Shown here: one piece after another, positions 6,725 through 17,326 of the stretch
Position numbering within the stretch: the first letter of the stretch is position 1
Layout of the letters: every line of letters starts with the position of its first letter
Origin: Gymnodinialimonas sp. 202GB13-11
GTDB taxonomy: Bacteria; Pseudomonadota; Alphaproteobacteria; Rhodobacterales; Rhodobacteraceae
Length of the DNA stretch: 64,000 nucleotides
Direction of reading: 5' to 3'
Assembly: GCF_040932485.1 (NCBI RefSeq)
Contig: NZ_JBFRBH010000001.1
Location: forward strand, 2,356,001 to 2,420,000
Notes under the pieces: model-generated
Told to the model about the DNA's origin: nothing
The model's database searches: none
The model's input: the letters and a program-made list of their open reading frames with translations, nothing else
Position numbers and translations under genes: made by a program

Positions 6725-8515
6725 ATGACGACCTTTTCAGAGCTTCAGCTCAATCCCAAAGTGCAGAAAGCGATCGCCGAGGCGGGCTACGAAAACCCCA
6801 CACCTATTCAGGAAGGTGCCATCCCGCCCGCGCTCGAAGGGCGCGACGTTCTCGGGATCGCCCAAACCGGCACCGGCAAGACTGCCAGTTTTACGCTCCC
6901 GATGATCACGATGCTGGCCCGTGGCCGCGCCCGCGCGCGTATGCCACGGTCGCTGGTTCTGTGCCCGACGCGTGAACTCGCCGCGCAAGTCGCTGAAAAC
7001 TTTGACGTTTACGCCAAGCATGTGAAGCTGACCAAGGCGCTGTTGATCGGCGGCGTATCCTTCAAGGAGCAAGAGGCCGCAATCGATAAAGGCGTCGACG
7101 TTTTGATCGCCACGCCCGGCCGTCTGCTTGACCATTTCGAGCGCGGCAAACTGATCCTGAATGACGTGAAGGTGATGGTTGTCGACGAAGCGGACCGGAT
7201 GCTCGACATGGGATTCATCCCCGATATCGAGCGCATTTTTGGCCTTGTGCCGTTCACCCGGCAGACCCTGTTCTTCTCGGCCACCATGGCGCCGGAGATT
7301 GAGCGGATCACCAACACCTTCCTGTCGAACCCCGCCAAGATCGAAGTCGCGCGCCAATCGACAACGTCCGACACGATCGAACAGCGTCTGATCGAATTCA
7401 AACCGACCCGCCGTGACATGGCCGCCAAGCAAAAGCGCGACATGCTGCGTGCCTGCATCGAAAAAGAGGGCGAGGCGTTCAACAACGCGATCATCTTCTG
7501 CAACCGCAAGGTCGATGTGGATATCGTTGCGAAATCCTTGAAAAAGCACGGTCTTAACGCCGAACCGATCCACGGTGATCTCGACCAATCCCACCGGATG
7601 CGCACGCTTGATGGGTTCCGCGACGGCTCCATCACCTTACTGGTCGCCTCCGATGTGGCCGCGCGGGGCCTCGACATCCCGAACGTGAGCCATGTCATCA
7701 ATTATGACGTGCCGAGCCATGCCGAAGATTATGTGCACCGCATTGGCCGCACGGGCCGCGCCGGCAAGACCGGTGTTGCGATAACCCTTAGCGTTCCTGC
7801 TGACGAAAAGTATCTCGGCGCGATTGAGAACCTGATCGAACAGCCCATTCCGCGTAGTGTTCCGCCCATGGAAGTGCAAGACGCACGCCGGAAGCGTGAT
7901 GACGAAAAGACTGAAGACAAGCCACGCCGCAACCGCCGTGGTCGGGGCAACTCCGACGAGGAACAACGGTCTGAGGAAAAGCCAGCGCAGGAGGCCGAGG
8001 CACAGCCGGAAGCCAAATCCGACGACCGCCCCCGCCGCGAACGCGGTGGCCGTGGGCGCGGACGCGACAGGGATCGTGGGCCCAAGGTTGTCGGCATGGG
8101 CGAGCACACGCCGGACTTCATCTCGCTTAGTTTCGATGAACGTCGCGGCGGTCCCGCCCGTGACCTGACCGAGGAGCTGGAGGAAGAGGAGGCCGTTGAG
8201 GCACCGGTAACTGAGGCCGAAGAAACCCCGAAAGAAAAGCCCAAGCGTCGCCGGTCACGCAAGCCGAAGGCAGAGGAGGCCCCGGCTGAAGAAACGCCGG
8301 TTGAAGCCGAAACGCCGGAAGCCGAAGCGCCGGCCCCAGAGGAAAAGCCCAAGCGCCGTCGCCGCAAGAAGGTCGAGGAGCCTGCGGCCGAAGACGCGGC
8401 TGAACCCACGCCTGAGGAGGCTGAGAAACCCAAACGAAAGCGTGCGCCACGCAAGAAGAAGGCGGAGGCTGAAACGCCGGAGGCCGAAGCTCCGGCACCA
8501 AGCCCTGAGGATTGA
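6725..8515 (+). CDS. DEAD-box ATP-dependent RNA helicase (RhlE-like) with long charged tail
   Basis: 596 residues. Core motifs are in order: Q motif PTPIQ at 26-30, Walker A AQTGTGKT 46-53, PTREL 81-85, TPGR 130-133, DEAD 154-157, SAT 185-187, then RGLDIP and HRIGRTGR in the second RecA domain. The ATG at 6725 is chosen because it gives the normal short pre-Q-motif N-terminus; the upstream TTG/GTG codons add an implausible leader. After about residue 385 the protein is low-complexity, alternating basic (KPKRRRSRK, KPKRKRAPRKKK) and Glu/Ala/Pro-rich blocks. Such tails bind RNA nonspecifically and often drive condensation in related helicases. It probably acts in ribosome assembly or mRNA decay. 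It converges on rnj, with a shared terminator between them. Confidence 0.93.
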   Translation: MTTFSELQLNPKVQKAIAEAGYENPTPIQEGAIPPALEGRDVLGIAQTGTGKTASFTLPMITMLARGRARARMPRSLVLCPTRELAAQVAENFDVYAKHVKLTKALLIGGVSFKEQEAAIDKGVDVLIATPGRLLDHFERGKLILNDVKVMVVDEADRMLDMGFIPDIERIFGLVPFTRQTLFFSATMAPEIERITNTFLSNPAKIEVARQSTTSDTIEQRLIEFKPTRRDMAAKQKRDMLRACIEKEGEAFNNAIIFCNRKVDVDIVAKSLKKHGLNAEPIHGDLDQSHRMRTLDGFRDGSITLLVASDVAARGLDIPNVSHVINYDVPSHAEDYVHRIGRTGRAGKTGVAITLSVPADEKYLGAIENLIEQPIPRSVPPMEVQDARRKRDDEKTEDKPRRNRRGRGNSDEEQRSEEKPAQEAEAQPEAKSDDRPRRERGGRGRGRDRDRGPKVVGMGEHTPDFISLSFDERRGGPARDLTEELEEEEAVEAPVTEAEETPKEKPKRRRSRKPKAEEAPAEETPVEAETPEAEAPAPEEKPKRRRRKKVEEPAAEDAAEPTPEEAEKPKRKRAPRKKKAEAETPEAEAPAPSPED

Positions 8516-8516
8516 A

Positions 8517-8551
8517 CAAAAAAAGCGCCCCTGAATGTGGGGCGCTTTTTT
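8517..8551. terminator. Bidirectional terminator between the helicase gene and rnj
   Basis: GCGCCCC (8525-8531), a 7-nt loop and GGGGCGC (8539-8545), with an A run before it (8518-8524) and a T run after it (8546-8551). It ends both converging transcripts. Confidence 0.9.
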
Positions 8552-8570
8552 CGTTACGTGCGGTGCAGAC

Positions 8571-10247
8571 TCACTCAGCCATTAACCGGCTCACCAGAAG
8601 TGCAAGTTCGGGCTTTTTGCCGATCTCCTGATTGCAGGTCTGGCGCACGACCCGCTTGATCGACTCCTCCAGCTTGTCGTCATCCTCGATCACCTTCGCA
8701 TCCAGACGCGGAAGCAGCTTGGCGATGTCGTCTTCGATCAACTCCTGCAGCGGCGCGCCGGAGGAACCAACTTCGGGCAGGCCTTTCAGCTGCACCCAGG
8801 CATCTTCCAGCATTTCGTCGCCTTCATCGACTATCAAAGCCACGACGACCATGCCGTTCAGCGCCATCTTCATCCGCTCGCGGATCACGCCGTCGAACTG
8901 ACCGACAAAGGCCTCGCCATCCAGATAGGTGCGCCCTGTCTCGATATATTCCACGACACCCGGCGCGTTGCCCGACAGCTCCACCACCGAGCCGTTGGGC
9001 GCGACGATCCCCGCCATGCCCTTCGACGCCGCGAGCCGCGCATGTTCGCGGATATGGCGGAATTCTCCGTGGCAGGGGATCAGGATTTGGGGCTTCAGCA
9101 CATCGTGCATCACTTCCAGATCGGGCCGGTTGGCATGGCCCGAGACGTGGTAGAAGCCGCTGTTGTCATCGACAATCTCAACACCGATTTCAGCCAGTGC
9201 ATTCTGAATGTGCGCGACGGGCACTTCGTTGCCGGGTATGGTTTTGGACGAGAACAGGAACGTGTCGCCGTCCTTCAACTCATGGCCCAGGAACTTACCC
9301 CGGCTGAGGTTCGCTGACGCTGCGCGGCGTTCGCCCTGCGATCCGGTCACGATCAACATCAGGTTCTCACGCGGGACATCCAGCGCGTCTTCGGGCGATA
9401 AAGTCGACGGGAAATCGGTCAACACGCCTGATTCCACACCAGCCTTCACCATCCGTTGCATCGCCCGGCCCATCAGGCAGATCGAACGGCCTGCGGCTGC
9501 ACCAGCCTCAGCAAGCGTCTTCACGCGCGCGATGTTGGACGCGAATGTTGTTGCCACGACCATACCGCTGGCTTGTGCCACCAGTGCGTTGATATGCTCC
9601 GGCAACTGACTTTCCGAGCGACCCGGATTGCGGTTAAAGACATTTGTGGAGTCGCAGACATAAGCCAGCACACCCTGGGCGCCGATCTCCGCCCACATGT
9701 TTTCGTCGAACGCCTCACCAACCAAAGGATCACGGTCGATCTTGAAGTCACCGGAATGCACGACCCTGCCCGCGTCAGTGTCAATCACAAGGGCCGAGGC
9801 TTCGGGGATCGAATGCGACACCGGCGCGAAGGATACGCGGAAGGGGCCGGCCTCAACCACCTCAGGGTAGGCGCCGACGACCTTGACCATGGCGCTGTCA
9901 TGGCCCGCTTCCTCGATCTTGCGCGTGGCGTGGATCGCCGTGAAAGTCCGGCAGTAAACCGGCGCGCGCAGGCGGTTCCACAGGTGCCCAACCGCGCCCA
10001 CGTGGTCCTCGTGCGCGTGCGTAATGAAGATACCGTCAATGCGGTCACGCCGCTCTTCCAGCCAAGCGACATCGGGCAGGATCAGGTCTACACCCGGCTG
10101 TCCGTCCATATCGGGGAAGGCAACACCCACATCGGCCACGATGAACCGCTCTGCCCCTTCCGGCCCATAGCCATAGACATAGCAATTCATCCCAATCTCC
10201 CCCGCGCCACCGAGGGGGAGGTACATCAGCCGGTTCCGGTCTGTCAT
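8571..10247 (-). CDS. rnj: Ribonuclease J
   Basis: 558 residues, typical length. A metallo-beta-lactamase/beta-CASP RNase with 5'-exo- and endonuclease activity in mRNA decay and rRNA maturation. The zinc-binding motif HAHEDH is at residues 77-82. The N-terminal GGAGEIGMN motif, later HSGDFK-type motif (VVHSGDFKID) and the C-terminal HVSGHANRPDLEVMHDVLKP block with the third His are all present. Its start overlaps the coaX stop by 4 nt (ATGA), and birA-coaX-rnj are the last genes of the long minus-strand nuo transcript or a sub-transcript of it. Opposite it lies the RNA helicase gene; the pairing of a decay nuclease with a helicase across a shared terminator may be accidental. Confidence 0.95.
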   Translation of the reverse strand: MTDRNRLMYLPLGGAGEIGMNCYVYGYGPEGAERFIVADVGVAFPDMDGQPGVDLILPDVAWLEERRDRIDGIFITHAHEDHVGAVGHLWNRLRAPVYCRTFTAIHATRKIEEAGHDSAMVKVVGAYPEVVEAGPFRVSFAPVSHSIPEASALVIDTDAGRVVHSGDFKIDRDPLVGEAFDENMWAEIGAQGVLAYVCDSTNVFNRNPGRSESQLPEHINALVAQASGMVVATTFASNIARVKTLAEAGAAAGRSICLMGRAMQRMVKAGVESGVLTDFPSTLSPEDALDVPRENLMLIVTGSQGERRAASANLSRGKFLGHELKDGDTFLFSSKTIPGNEVPVAHIQNALAEIGVEIVDDNSGFYHVSGHANRPDLEVMHDVLKPQILIPCHGEFRHIREHARLAASKGMAGIVAPNGSVVELSGNAPGVVEYIETGRTYLDGEAFVGQFDGVIRERMKMALNGMVVVALIVDEGDEMLEDAWVQLKGLPEVGSSGAPLQELIEDDIAKLLPRLDAKVIEDDDKLEESIKRVVRQTCNQEIGKKPELALLVSRLMAE

Positions 10248-11023
10248 GAGGGGGTGTTTTCCTTGTTATATTTATGAATGACCGTCAGGCCGTACATGGT
10301 GAGGTCGTCTTCGATGGTGTCAAATAGCAGCTCCCCTTGGGCGAACAAGGGGGCGAGGCCGCCGGTGCCAATGACTTTCATCGGCTTGCCGTATTCGGCC
10401 TTGATCCGTGCCGTTATGCCTTCGATCAGGCCGATATAGCCCCAGAAAACGCCGGATTGAATGCAGCCGACCGTATTGGTGCCGATCACCTTTTCTGGTT
10501 TCGTGATGTCGACATGGGGAAGCGCGGCCGCGCCAAGGGCCAATGCCTCCAGCGACAGGTTCACACCCGGCGCGATCACGCCGCCCACATAGGCACCATC
10601 TTCAGCAACCACGTCGAAATTCGTGGCCGTTCCAAAATCCACCACGACACAATCGCCGCCGTGACGCGCGAATGCGCCGGCGGCGTTGGCCAAGCGGTCA
10701 GGCCCCACTCCCGTGCCGTAATCCACGCGTGGCTCGATGGGCAGGGCGCAGTCGGGTTTGCCAACCACCCACGGGCGCAAGCCATAGAAACGGTCGCAGA
10801 AGACGCGCAGGTTGAAGACCACGCGCGGCACGGTGGATGAGATAATGACGTCGTCAATCTTCGGGTCGATCCCATAGTGGCCAAGCAGCGTGGAGAACCA
10901 CGTGAAATAGGCATCCGCCGTCCGCGAATGATGGGTGGACGTGCGCAGCGTGCACAGCCAGCTTTCCCCATCCCAGATCGAGAAAACCGTGTTCGTGTTG
11001 CCGCAATCGATGCAAAGGAGCAT
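10244..11023 (-). CDS. coaX: Type III pantothenate kinase
   Basis: 259 residues. Catalyses ATP-dependent phosphorylation of pantothenate, the first step of coenzyme A synthesis. The ASKHA phosphate-binding motif DCGNTNT is at residues 6-12, with the conserved VGPDRLANAAGAF and VVDFGTATNFDVV blocks and the GGVIAPGVNLSLEAL motif. It sits between birA and rnj, an order often seen in Rhodobacteraceae after nuoN, with a 4-nt overlap with rnj and 12 nt from birA. Confidence 0.95.
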   Translation of the reverse strand: MLLCIDCGNTNTVFSIWDGESWLCTLRTSTHHSRTADAYFTWFSTLLGHYGIDPKIDDVIISSTVPRVVFNLRVFCDRFYGLRPWVVGKPDCALPIEPRVDYGTGVGPDRLANAAGAFARHGGDCVVVDFGTATNFDVVAEDGAYVGGVIAPGVNLSLEALALGAAALPHVDITKPEKVIGTNTVGCIQSGVFWGYIGLIEGITARIKAEYGKPMKVIGTGGLAPLFAQGELLFDTIEDDLTMYGLTVIHKYNKENTPS

Positions 11024-11035
11024 GGGCGCGTCCCC

Positions 11036-11785
11036 CTAGAAATAGATATCCGCCGCCGCAATTCGGCGCGGGCCTTTGGGTGTTTCAAGCACAAGGTTGC
11101 CGGTCTCGTCCACGTCCGTGAATGTGCCGGTGAACTCTTCGCCCGGCAGGCGGGCGGTGATGACCTCGCCGATCCGGGCCGCGTGGGCGAGCCATTCGGT
11201 GCGGGTCGGGCCAAAGCCGTAGGTCGCAAGGCTGGCCTCATGTCGGGCGAACGCAGGGGCAAGCGCAACGAGGAAGTCTTCGGGTGTGGTGGTAACGCCA
11301 ATCTCTCGCAGCGATACGGGGGCCACGGCATGCGGCTCCAAGGCGGCGGCTTCGGGGACAGCGGCCAGGTTCACGCCAACACCGATGATCAGGTGGCTGA
11401 CGCCGCCTTTCCCGTCACCCACACTCTCTAGCAGGATGCCAGCCAGCTTTCCGCCGTGAAGCAGCACGTCATTGGGCCATTTCAGCGACAAGGCGCCTTC
11501 CGGGCATCCGACGGTAATCAACGCGTCGCGCAGGGCCAGTGACGCCGTGAACGACCGCAATGCAATCTGATCAACCGGGCCGTCCGGGCGCATGGTCAGC
11601 GAGGCTGCGAAGTTTCCCGCAGGCATAGACCATGCCCGACCGCGCCTGCCCCGTCCCGAAGTCTGGTTCAGCGCCAGCACCCATTCCGGACCCGCCAAGG
11701 TCGGTGCAGCCCGAGCGGCCTCCGCCATTGTGCTGTCGGTCTCAGCCAGGACGCGACGGCCCACGCCGGTGGGCCAATCGGTCAT
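11036..11785 (-). CDS. birA: Biotin--[acetyl-CoA-carboxylase] ligase
   Basis: 249 residues, the short monofunctional type without the N-terminal helix-turn-helix, so it is not a repressor. It has the biotinyl-AMP loop GRGRRGRAW (residues 45-53), the KWPNDV motif, and GKLAGILLES and GVGVNL blocks. It attaches biotin to carboxylase carrier domains, including the EAMKMEH site of the mccA product encoded elsewhere in this window. It follows nuoN with a 1-nt gap and is therefore co-transcribed with complex I genes. Confidence 0.93.
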   Translation of the reverse strand: MTDWPTGVGRRVLAETDSTMAEAARAAPTLAGPEWVLALNQTSGRGRRGRAWSMPAGNFAASLTMRPDGPVDQIALRSFTASLALRDALITVGCPEGALSLKWPNDVLLHGGKLAGILLESVGDGKGGVSHLIIGVGVNLAAVPEAAALEPHAVAPVSLREIGVTTTPEDFLVALAPAFARHEASLATYGFGPTRTEWLAHAARIGEVITARLPGEEFTGTFTDVDETGNLVLETPKGPRRIAAADIYF

Positions 11786-11786
11786 A

Positions 11787-13232
11787 TCAGCGGGTCAGCA
11801 TCGCAGCGGCGAGTTCCGCCGGGCCTTCGATCCCGAACAGGTTGATCCCCGGAACCCAGCCCAGGCCGATGACCAAGGCCATCGCGATCAGGCCCGCATA
11901 GGTCGCAAGGCCCATCCGGCCATCGAGGCCCTCGCGCGCCTCGCCGAAATACATCAGGTAGACGATGCGAATATAGTAGAACGCGCCGATGACGGAGGCG
12001 ATCACGCCAGCAATCGCCAGCCAGACCATCCCGGCCTCAACCGCTGCGGCAAGCACCGCGTATTTGCCGAAGAAGCCCAAAAGCGGCGGGACACCGGCAA
12101 GGCTGAACATCAGGACCAACAGAGCCATCGCCTTGCCCGGCTCTTTCGAGGCAAAGGCGCTGAGCGAGGAAATGTCGGTCACATGCCGCCCGTCGCGTTC
12201 CATCGTCAGGATGAAGGCAAAAGTGCCGATATTCATCGCCACATAGATCGCCATGTAGATCAGCATCGCCTCAACACCGACAGCCGTGCCAGCAGCCAAA
12301 CCCATCAGGGCAAAGCCCATATGGGAGATTGAGGAATAGGCCATTAGGCGCTTGATATCCGTTTGGCCAATCGCGGCGATTGCGCCGAGAAACATGGAGA
12401 TCACAGCGAGGAAGGCCACAACTTGCTGCCAATCGCCAACAACACCACCGAACGCGTCATGCACAACACGGGCAAACAAAGCCATTGCTGCGACTTTGGG
12501 TGCGGTAGCGAACAAGGCAGTGACGGGCGTGGGCGAGCCTTCATACACATCGGGCGTCCACATGTGGAAGGGCGCAGCGGAGACCTTGAAGGCCAGACCG
12601 GCGAGGATGAAGACGAGGCCGAACAGAAGGCCAAGCGACAACTCACCGTTCGCCGCTTCGATGATGCCTTCGAATTGAGTCGTACCCGCAAAGCCGTAGG
12701 TCAGCGAGACGCCATAGAGCAGCAAGCCCGAAGACAGTGCGCCGAGGACGAAGTATTTCAGGCCCGCTTCCGTCGAGCGGACGCTGTCGCGGCGCAGGGA
12801 GGCAACCACGTAAAGCGCGAGCGACTGAAGCTCCAACCCCATGTAAAGCGCTAGCATGTCGCCTGCGGAAACCATGATCATCATGCCGACCACGGCCAGC
12901 ACGATCAGCATCGGGAATTCGAAGCGAAGCAGGTTTGTCTTGCTCATGTAATCCTGGCTGATGGCAAGGATGCCTGCCGCCGCCAGAAGGATCGTGACCT
13001 TGGCGAAGCGGCTGAACGCGTCATCGACAAACATGCCGTCAAAGGCCGTGCGTGCGCCTTCGCCGGTGACGCCGATATAGAACGCCATGATCACAAACAG
13101 CAGCGCCGTGCCCCAAGTGAGCGCAGGCGCAAGGCCGTCTTTCGACGTGTAGACCGCCGCCATCAACCCGCCCATCGCGAACAGCGACAGGACGATTTCC
13201 GGCGTCAGAATGGCAAGGTCAGCTCCGATCAT
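11787..13232 (-). CDS. nuoN: NADH-quinone oxidoreductase subunit N
   Basis: 481 residues, an all-membrane antiporter-like subunit of complex I with about 14 predicted segments. The Mrp-type core is visible ([22 protein letters not shown]), containing the lysine and the kinked-helix region used in proton translocation, and the [24 protein letters not shown] block. It is the most distal pumping subunit gene, as usual for alphaproteobacterial nuo operons, 12 nt after nuoM and 1 nt before birA. Confidence 0.97.
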   Translation of the reverse strand: MIGADLAILTPEIVLSLFAMGGLMAAVYTSKDGLAPALTWGTALLFVIMAFYIGVTGEGARTAFDGMFVDDAFSRFAKVTILLAAAGILAISQDYMSKTNLLRFEFPMLIVLAVVGMMIMVSAGDMLALYMGLELQSLALYVVASLRRDSVRSTEAGLKYFVLGALSSGLLLYGVSLTYGFAGTTQFEGIIEAANGELSLGLLFGLVFILAGLAFKVSAAPFHMWTPDVYEGSPTPVTALFATAPKVAAMALFARVVHDAFGGVVGDWQQVVAFLAVISMFLGAIAAIGQTDIKRLMAYSSISHMGFALMGLAAGTAVGVEAMLIYMAIYVAMNIGTFAFILTMERDGRHVTDISSLSAFASKEPGKAMALLVLMFSLAGVPPLLGFFGKYAVLAAAVEAGMVWLAIAGVIASVIGAFYYIRIVYLMYFGEAREGLDGRMGLATYAGLIAMALVIGLGWVPGINLFGIEGPAELAAAMLTR

Positions 13233-13244
13233 ATCAGGCGTCCT

Positions 13245-14789
13245 CTAGTGGTTCGCGGCGACATGGGTGTGTGGCTCAAACGCCGCCACCGCCACATCGT
13301 AGTTTTCAACAAGGGCACCGACCGAGGGGCCGATCACATCGGTCACAAGGCTGGGGTAGACGCCCAAAAGGATGGTCATCACGATCAGCGGCGCAAAGAT
13401 CGCACGCTCACGCGGGGTGATGTCCTGAATGGTCTTGAGGCTTTCCTTGATCAGATCGCCGAACACGACCCGACGGTAGAGCCACAACGCGTAGCAAGCG
13501 CTCAGGATAACACCGGTCGCGGCGAAGACGCCGACCCATGTGTTGACCTGGAAGACCCCGATCAGAGTCAGGAATTCACCCACGAAGCCGGAGGTGCCGG
13601 GCAGGCCCACATTGGCCATGGTGAACAGCATAAAGATCAGCGCATAGGCCGGCATCCGCACGACCAACCCGCCATAGGCGTCGATGTCGCGCGTGTGCAT
13701 CCGGTCGTAGATCACGCCGACACACAGGAAGAGCGCGCCGGAGATGAAGCCGTGGCTGATCATCTGGAAGATCGCGCCGTCAACGCCGTTCTGGTTCGCG
13801 GCGAAAATACCCATGGTCACGAAGCCCATGTGTGCGACGGACGAATAGGCGATCAGCTTCTTCATATCCTCCTGCACCATCGCCACAAGCGAGGTATAGA
13901 CGATGGCAATCACGCTCATCCAAAGGACCAGCGGTGCCAGCAGGTCAGAGGCGACCGGGAACATGGGCAGGCTGAACCGCAGGAAGCCGTAGCCTCCCAT
14001 CTTCAGCAGAACCGCCGCCAGAATGACGGAGCCTGCCGTAGGGGCCTGAACGTGCGCGTCGGGCAGCCATGTGTGCACCGGCCACATCGGCATCTTCACC
14101 GCGAAGCTGGCGAAGAAGGCGAGGAACAGCATCGTCTGCAACCCGCCGATGACCTGAATGCCCAACACGTTGAACGTTTCCGTCGCGAAGTTGTGCGTCA
14201 GAAGTTGCGTGATGTCGGTTGTGCCCGCATCCACATACATCGCGATCATGGCGACCAGCATCAGGACCGAGCCGAGGAAGGTGTAGAGGAAGAACTTGAA
14301 GCTCGCGTAAATGCGGTTCTTGCCCCCCCAGATGCCGATGATCAGGAACATCGGGATCAGGCCCGCTTCGAAGAACAGGTAGAAAAGCACCAGATCGAGG
14401 GCCACGAAGACGCCGATCATCAGCGTCTCAAGCACCAGCATCGCGATCATGTATTCCTTCACGCGATGCGTCACGCCCCAGCAGGACGCAATGGTGATCG
14501 GCATCAGGAAGGTCGTCAGCATCACGAAAAGGATCGAGATGCCGTCCACGCCGACGCGATATTGGAGGCCGAAGAGCCATTCGCTCTCTTCAACCATCTG
14601 GAAGCCAGTGTTCGTGGCGTCGAACTGGACCAACAGGAACAGCGACACGAGGAAGGTGGCAGCGGTGGCCGCCAGCGCCAGCCGCTTGGCATTCAGTTGC
14701 GCCGCTTCGTCATCGCCACGCAGGAACACGGCCATGATGATGGCCGCAACCGCAGGCAGGAAGGTGACGATGGAGATCAGGTTATCCAT
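13245..14789 (-). CDS. nuoM: NADH-quinone oxidoreductase subunit M
   Basis: 514 residues, about 14 membrane segments. Family signatures are the transmembrane-5 glutamate region ([12 protein letters not shown]), [32 protein letters not shown] and the [21 protein letters not shown] block. It forms one of three antiporter-like proton channels in the membrane arm. It lies 6 nt from nuoL and 12 nt from nuoN. Confidence 0.97.
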   Translation of the reverse strand: MDNLISIVTFLPAVAAIIMAVFLRGDDEAAQLNAKRLALAATAATFLVSLFLLVQFDATNTGFQMVEESEWLFGLQYRVGVDGISILFVMLTTFLMPITIASCWGVTHRVKEYMIAMLVLETLMIGVFVALDLVLFYLFFEAGLIPMFLIIGIWGGKNRIYASFKFFLYTFLGSVLMLVAMIAMYVDAGTTDITQLLTHNFATETFNVLGIQVIGGLQTMLFLAFFASFAVKMPMWPVHTWLPDAHVQAPTAGSVILAAVLLKMGGYGFLRFSLPMFPVASDLLAPLVLWMSVIAIVYTSLVAMVQEDMKKLIAYSSVAHMGFVTMGIFAANQNGVDGAIFQMISHGFISGALFLCVGVIYDRMHTRDIDAYGGLVVRMPAYALIFMLFTMANVGLPGTSGFVGEFLTLIGVFQVNTWVGVFAATGVILSACYALWLYRRVVFGDLIKESLKTIQDITPRERAIFAPLIVMTILLGVYPSLVTDVIGPSVGALVENYDVAVAAFEPHTHVAANH

Positions 14790-14795
14790 GATTTC

Positions 14796-16961
14796 TTATC
14801 CTGCGCTCAGCGTCATCCAGGTGACGAGGATCACGATCCCGAGCACCATGGCGAAGGCGTAGTGGAAGATGTAGCCGGATTGCAGCCGGTTAAGCGTGCG
14901 CGTGAAGAACGGCACTATGCCCATGGCCAGCCCGTTGATCCCGCCGTCGATCACAGCCCCATCGCCGCCTTTCCACAGGAACCGGCCAAGCCATTTCGCG
15001 GGCCGCACGAAAAGGAAATCGTAGGCTTCGTCAAAGTACCACTTGTTCAGCAGGAAGTTGTATAGCGGGCGCTGCTGCGCCGCGAGGCGTCCGGGAAGCG
15101 ACGGGTTCACAATGTAGAAGACATAGGCCGTCACGAAACCCAACAGCATCGCGAAGAAGGGCGCAAGCTTGACCCAGGTCGGCACAGCATGGGCATCATT
15201 CAGGACATGGTTGTCGGGCGCATGGTGAATGGCCCCCTCACCGGGAGCGCCAGTGAAGACGTAATGCGTCTCACCCGCATGATCGCCTGCATCGGCGTGT
15301 TCTTCATCTGCATGTTCATCGCCATGGCCCTCATCGCCATGCTCTTCTTCACCATGGCCCGCATCCGCATGCTCTTCGCCATGATGCTCTTCCGCCGCAT
15401 AAGGCACGCCGAAGAACTGGGCGACATAGTTGGTTTTGCCGAAGAAGCTGCCGTACCAGACCATGCCCGCGAACACCGCCCCGACGGCCAGCGCGCCAAG
15501 CGGAACTAGCATGGTCATGGGGCTCTCGTGTGCATGATCGTGGGTGTGCTTGTCGCCCCGCGGCTCGCCGTAGAACGTCAGGAACATCAGGCGCCACGAA
15601 TAGAAGCTGGTGAAAAGCGCACCGACGACCAGCATCCAGAACGCGAATTCACCAAGGCCCGGACCAAACGCATAGGCGCTTTCGATCACGGCATCCTTCG
15701 ACACAAAGCCTGCAAAGCCGACCGGAAAGCCGAAATACAGAAGCGGGATACCGACACCAGTGATCGCCAGCGTACCAAGCATCATCGCCCAGAACGTGTA
15801 AGGGATTTTCTTTCGCAGCCCGCCGTAATTCCGCATGTCCTGCTCATGGTGCATCGCGTGGATGACCGAGCCCGCGCCAAGAAACAGCATCGCCTTGAAG
15901 AAGGCGTGGGTCAGTAGATGGAACATGGCGACGGAGTAGACGCCCACGCCCGCGGCCACGAACATGTAGCCAAGCTGCGACATGGTCGAATAGGCGATCA
16001 CACGCTTGATGTCGTTCTGCACGAGACCAATCGTGGCCGCCACAAAGGCCGACAGTGCGCCGACGATGATGATGAAGTTACCAGCTAGGGGCGCGTATTC
16101 GATCAACGGCGACATGCGGCAGACAAGGAAGACCCCCGCCGTCACCATGGTCGCCGCGTGGATCAGCGCCGACACAGGCGTCGGACCCTCCATCGCGTCC
16201 GGCAGCCAGACATGCAGCAGAAGCTGCGCGGACTTGCCCATCGCCCCGATGAAGAGGAAGAAGGCGATCATCTCAGCCGCGTTCAATTCCATGCCAAGGA
16301 AGGTGATCGACATCGTAGCGATCTCCGCACCCATCGGCAGGATCACATCGAACTGGATCGAGTCCGTCATCCAGAAGATCGCGAAGATGCCGATCAGGAA
16401 GCCGAAATCACCGACACGGTTGGCAATAAACGCCTTCATCGCCGCCGCACCGGCAGAGGGTTTGCGATAGTAGAACCCGATCAAAAGATAGGATGCGACC
16501 CCCACCCCTTCCCAGCCGAAGAACAGCTGCAGCAGGTTATCTGCCGTGACAAGCATGAGCATCGCAAAGGTGAAGAACGACAGGTAGGCGAAGAACCGGG
16601 GGCGGTAGCTTTCACCCTCCTTGAAGTTCTCGTCATGGGCCATGTAGCCGAACGAATACAGGTGGACCAACGCCGAAACGCTGGTGATCACGATCAGCAT
16701 GACCGCCGTCAGACGGTCGATCCGGATCGCCCAATCGGTGAAGAGCGTGCCGCTCTCAATCCAGGTCAGAACACTCTCGGTGTAATAGCCGTTGTCATGG
16801 GCGCTCGGGTCGAAGGTCAGGAAGATGACCCAGCTGAGCAGACATGACAGCGCCAACATCAGCGTGGCCACGACACACGCCGCCTGCTCGCCGATCAACC
16901 GCCAGGAAAACCCGCAGATCAGCGCGCCAACGATGGGGGCGAAGAGAAGGATTTGTTCCAT
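14796..16961 (-). CDS. nuoL: NADH-quinone oxidoreductase subunit L with His/Glu/Asp-rich insertion
   Basis: 721 residues, longer than E. coli NuoL (613). Antiporter core: [31 protein letters not shown] and [21 protein letters not shown]. Extra length includes a soluble loop at about residues 518-566 (plus-strand 15265-15410) with at least ten histidines among Glu/Asp/Gly, plus a shorter KHTHDHAHE run some 60 residues earlier. The C-terminal part carries the lateral helix that clamps the membrane arm. The loop composition is unusual and could bind metal ions; see findings. It is 4 nt after nuoK. Confidence 0.96.
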   Translation of the reverse strand: MEQILLFAPIVGALICGFSWRLIGEQAACVVATLMLALSCLLSWVIFLTFDPSAHDNGYYTESVLTWIESGTLFTDWAIRIDRLTAVMLIVITSVSALVHLYSFGYMAHDENFKEGESYRPRFFAYLSFFTFAMLMLVTADNLLQLFFGWEGVGVASYLLIGFYYRKPSAGAAAMKAFIANRVGDFGFLIGIFAIFWMTDSIQFDVILPMGAEIATMSITFLGMELNAAEMIAFFLFIGAMGKSAQLLLHVWLPDAMEGPTPVSALIHAATMVTAGVFLVCRMSPLIEYAPLAGNFIIIVGALSAFVAATIGLVQNDIKRVIAYSTMSQLGYMFVAAGVGVYSVAMFHLLTHAFFKAMLFLGAGSVIHAMHHEQDMRNYGGLRKKIPYTFWAMMLGTLAITGVGIPLLYFGFPVGFAGFVSKDAVIESAYAFGPGLGEFAFWMLVVGALFTSFYSWRLMFLTFYGEPRGDKHTHDHAHESPMTMLVPLGALAVGAVFAGMVWYGSFFGKTNYVAQFFGVPYAAEEHHGEEHADAGHGEEEHGDEGHGDEHADEEHADAGDHAGETHYVFTGAPGEGAIHHAPDNHVLNDAHAVPTWVKLAPFFAMLLGFVTAYVFYIVNPSLPGRLAAQQRPLYNFLLNKWYFDEAYDFLFVRPAKWLGRFLWKGGDGAVIDGGINGLAMGIVPFFTRTLNRLQSGYIFHYAFAMVLGIVILVTWMTLSAG

Positions 16962-16965
16962 GGTC

Positions 16966-17274
16966 TCAGCCCTTCAGATTGTCGACGGCTTCCACGTCGA
17001 CCGTGCCGCGGTTGCGGAAGAAACAGACAAGGATGGCAAGGCCGATGGCGGCCTCAGCCGCCGCAACCGTCAGGATGAACAGGGTGAAGACCTGCCCCGT
17101 CAGATCGCCCAAGAACGAAGAGAACGCGACCATGTTGATGTTCACGCTCAGCAGCATCAATTCCAGTGACATCAGGATGATGATGACATTCTTCCGGTTC
17201 AGGAAGATGCCGAAAATCCCAATGACAAACAGCGCCGCAGCGACCGTCAGGTAATGTTCGAGACCTATGGTCAT
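16966..17274 (-). CDS. nuoK: NADH-quinone oxidoreductase subunit K
   Basis: 102 residues, three membrane segments, with the conserved glutamates in [10 protein letters not shown] and [12 protein letters not shown] that belong to the proton path near the quinone end of the membrane arm. The gene has a GGAGG ribosome-binding site, and a short hairpin (17286-17300) lies directly before it. Confidence 0.97.
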   Translation of the reverse strand: MTIGLEHYLTVAAALFVIGIFGIFLNRKNVIIILMSLELMLLSVNINMVAFSSFLGDLTGQVFTLFILTVAAAEAAIGLAILVCFFRNRGTVDVEAVDNLKG

Positions 17275-17285
17275 GTCTGTCCCTC

Positions 17286-17300
17286 CGGGGATATTCCCCG
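17286..17300 (-). promoter_or_regulatory. Small hairpin abutting nuoK ribosome-binding site
   Basis: CGGGGA-TAT-TCCCCG (6-bp arms, 3-base loop) lies in the 52-bp gap between nuoJ and nuoK, immediately before GGAGG. It may tune nuoK translation or protect an mRNA end. No T tract follows, so it is not a terminator. Confidence 0.35.
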
Positions 17301-17326
17301 ATTAGTCGTTCTTGCGATGCAGTGCC

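Noticed and set aside
13248-15065. 605-codon plus-strand open frame opposite nuoM
   Set aside because: It is antisense to nuoM (and runs into nuoL), His/Asp/Arg-rich as a mirror of hydrophobic codons, without homology.
17286-17300. Hairpin before nuoK as a terminator
   Set aside because: No T tract, and the ribosome-binding site of nuoK follows at once.
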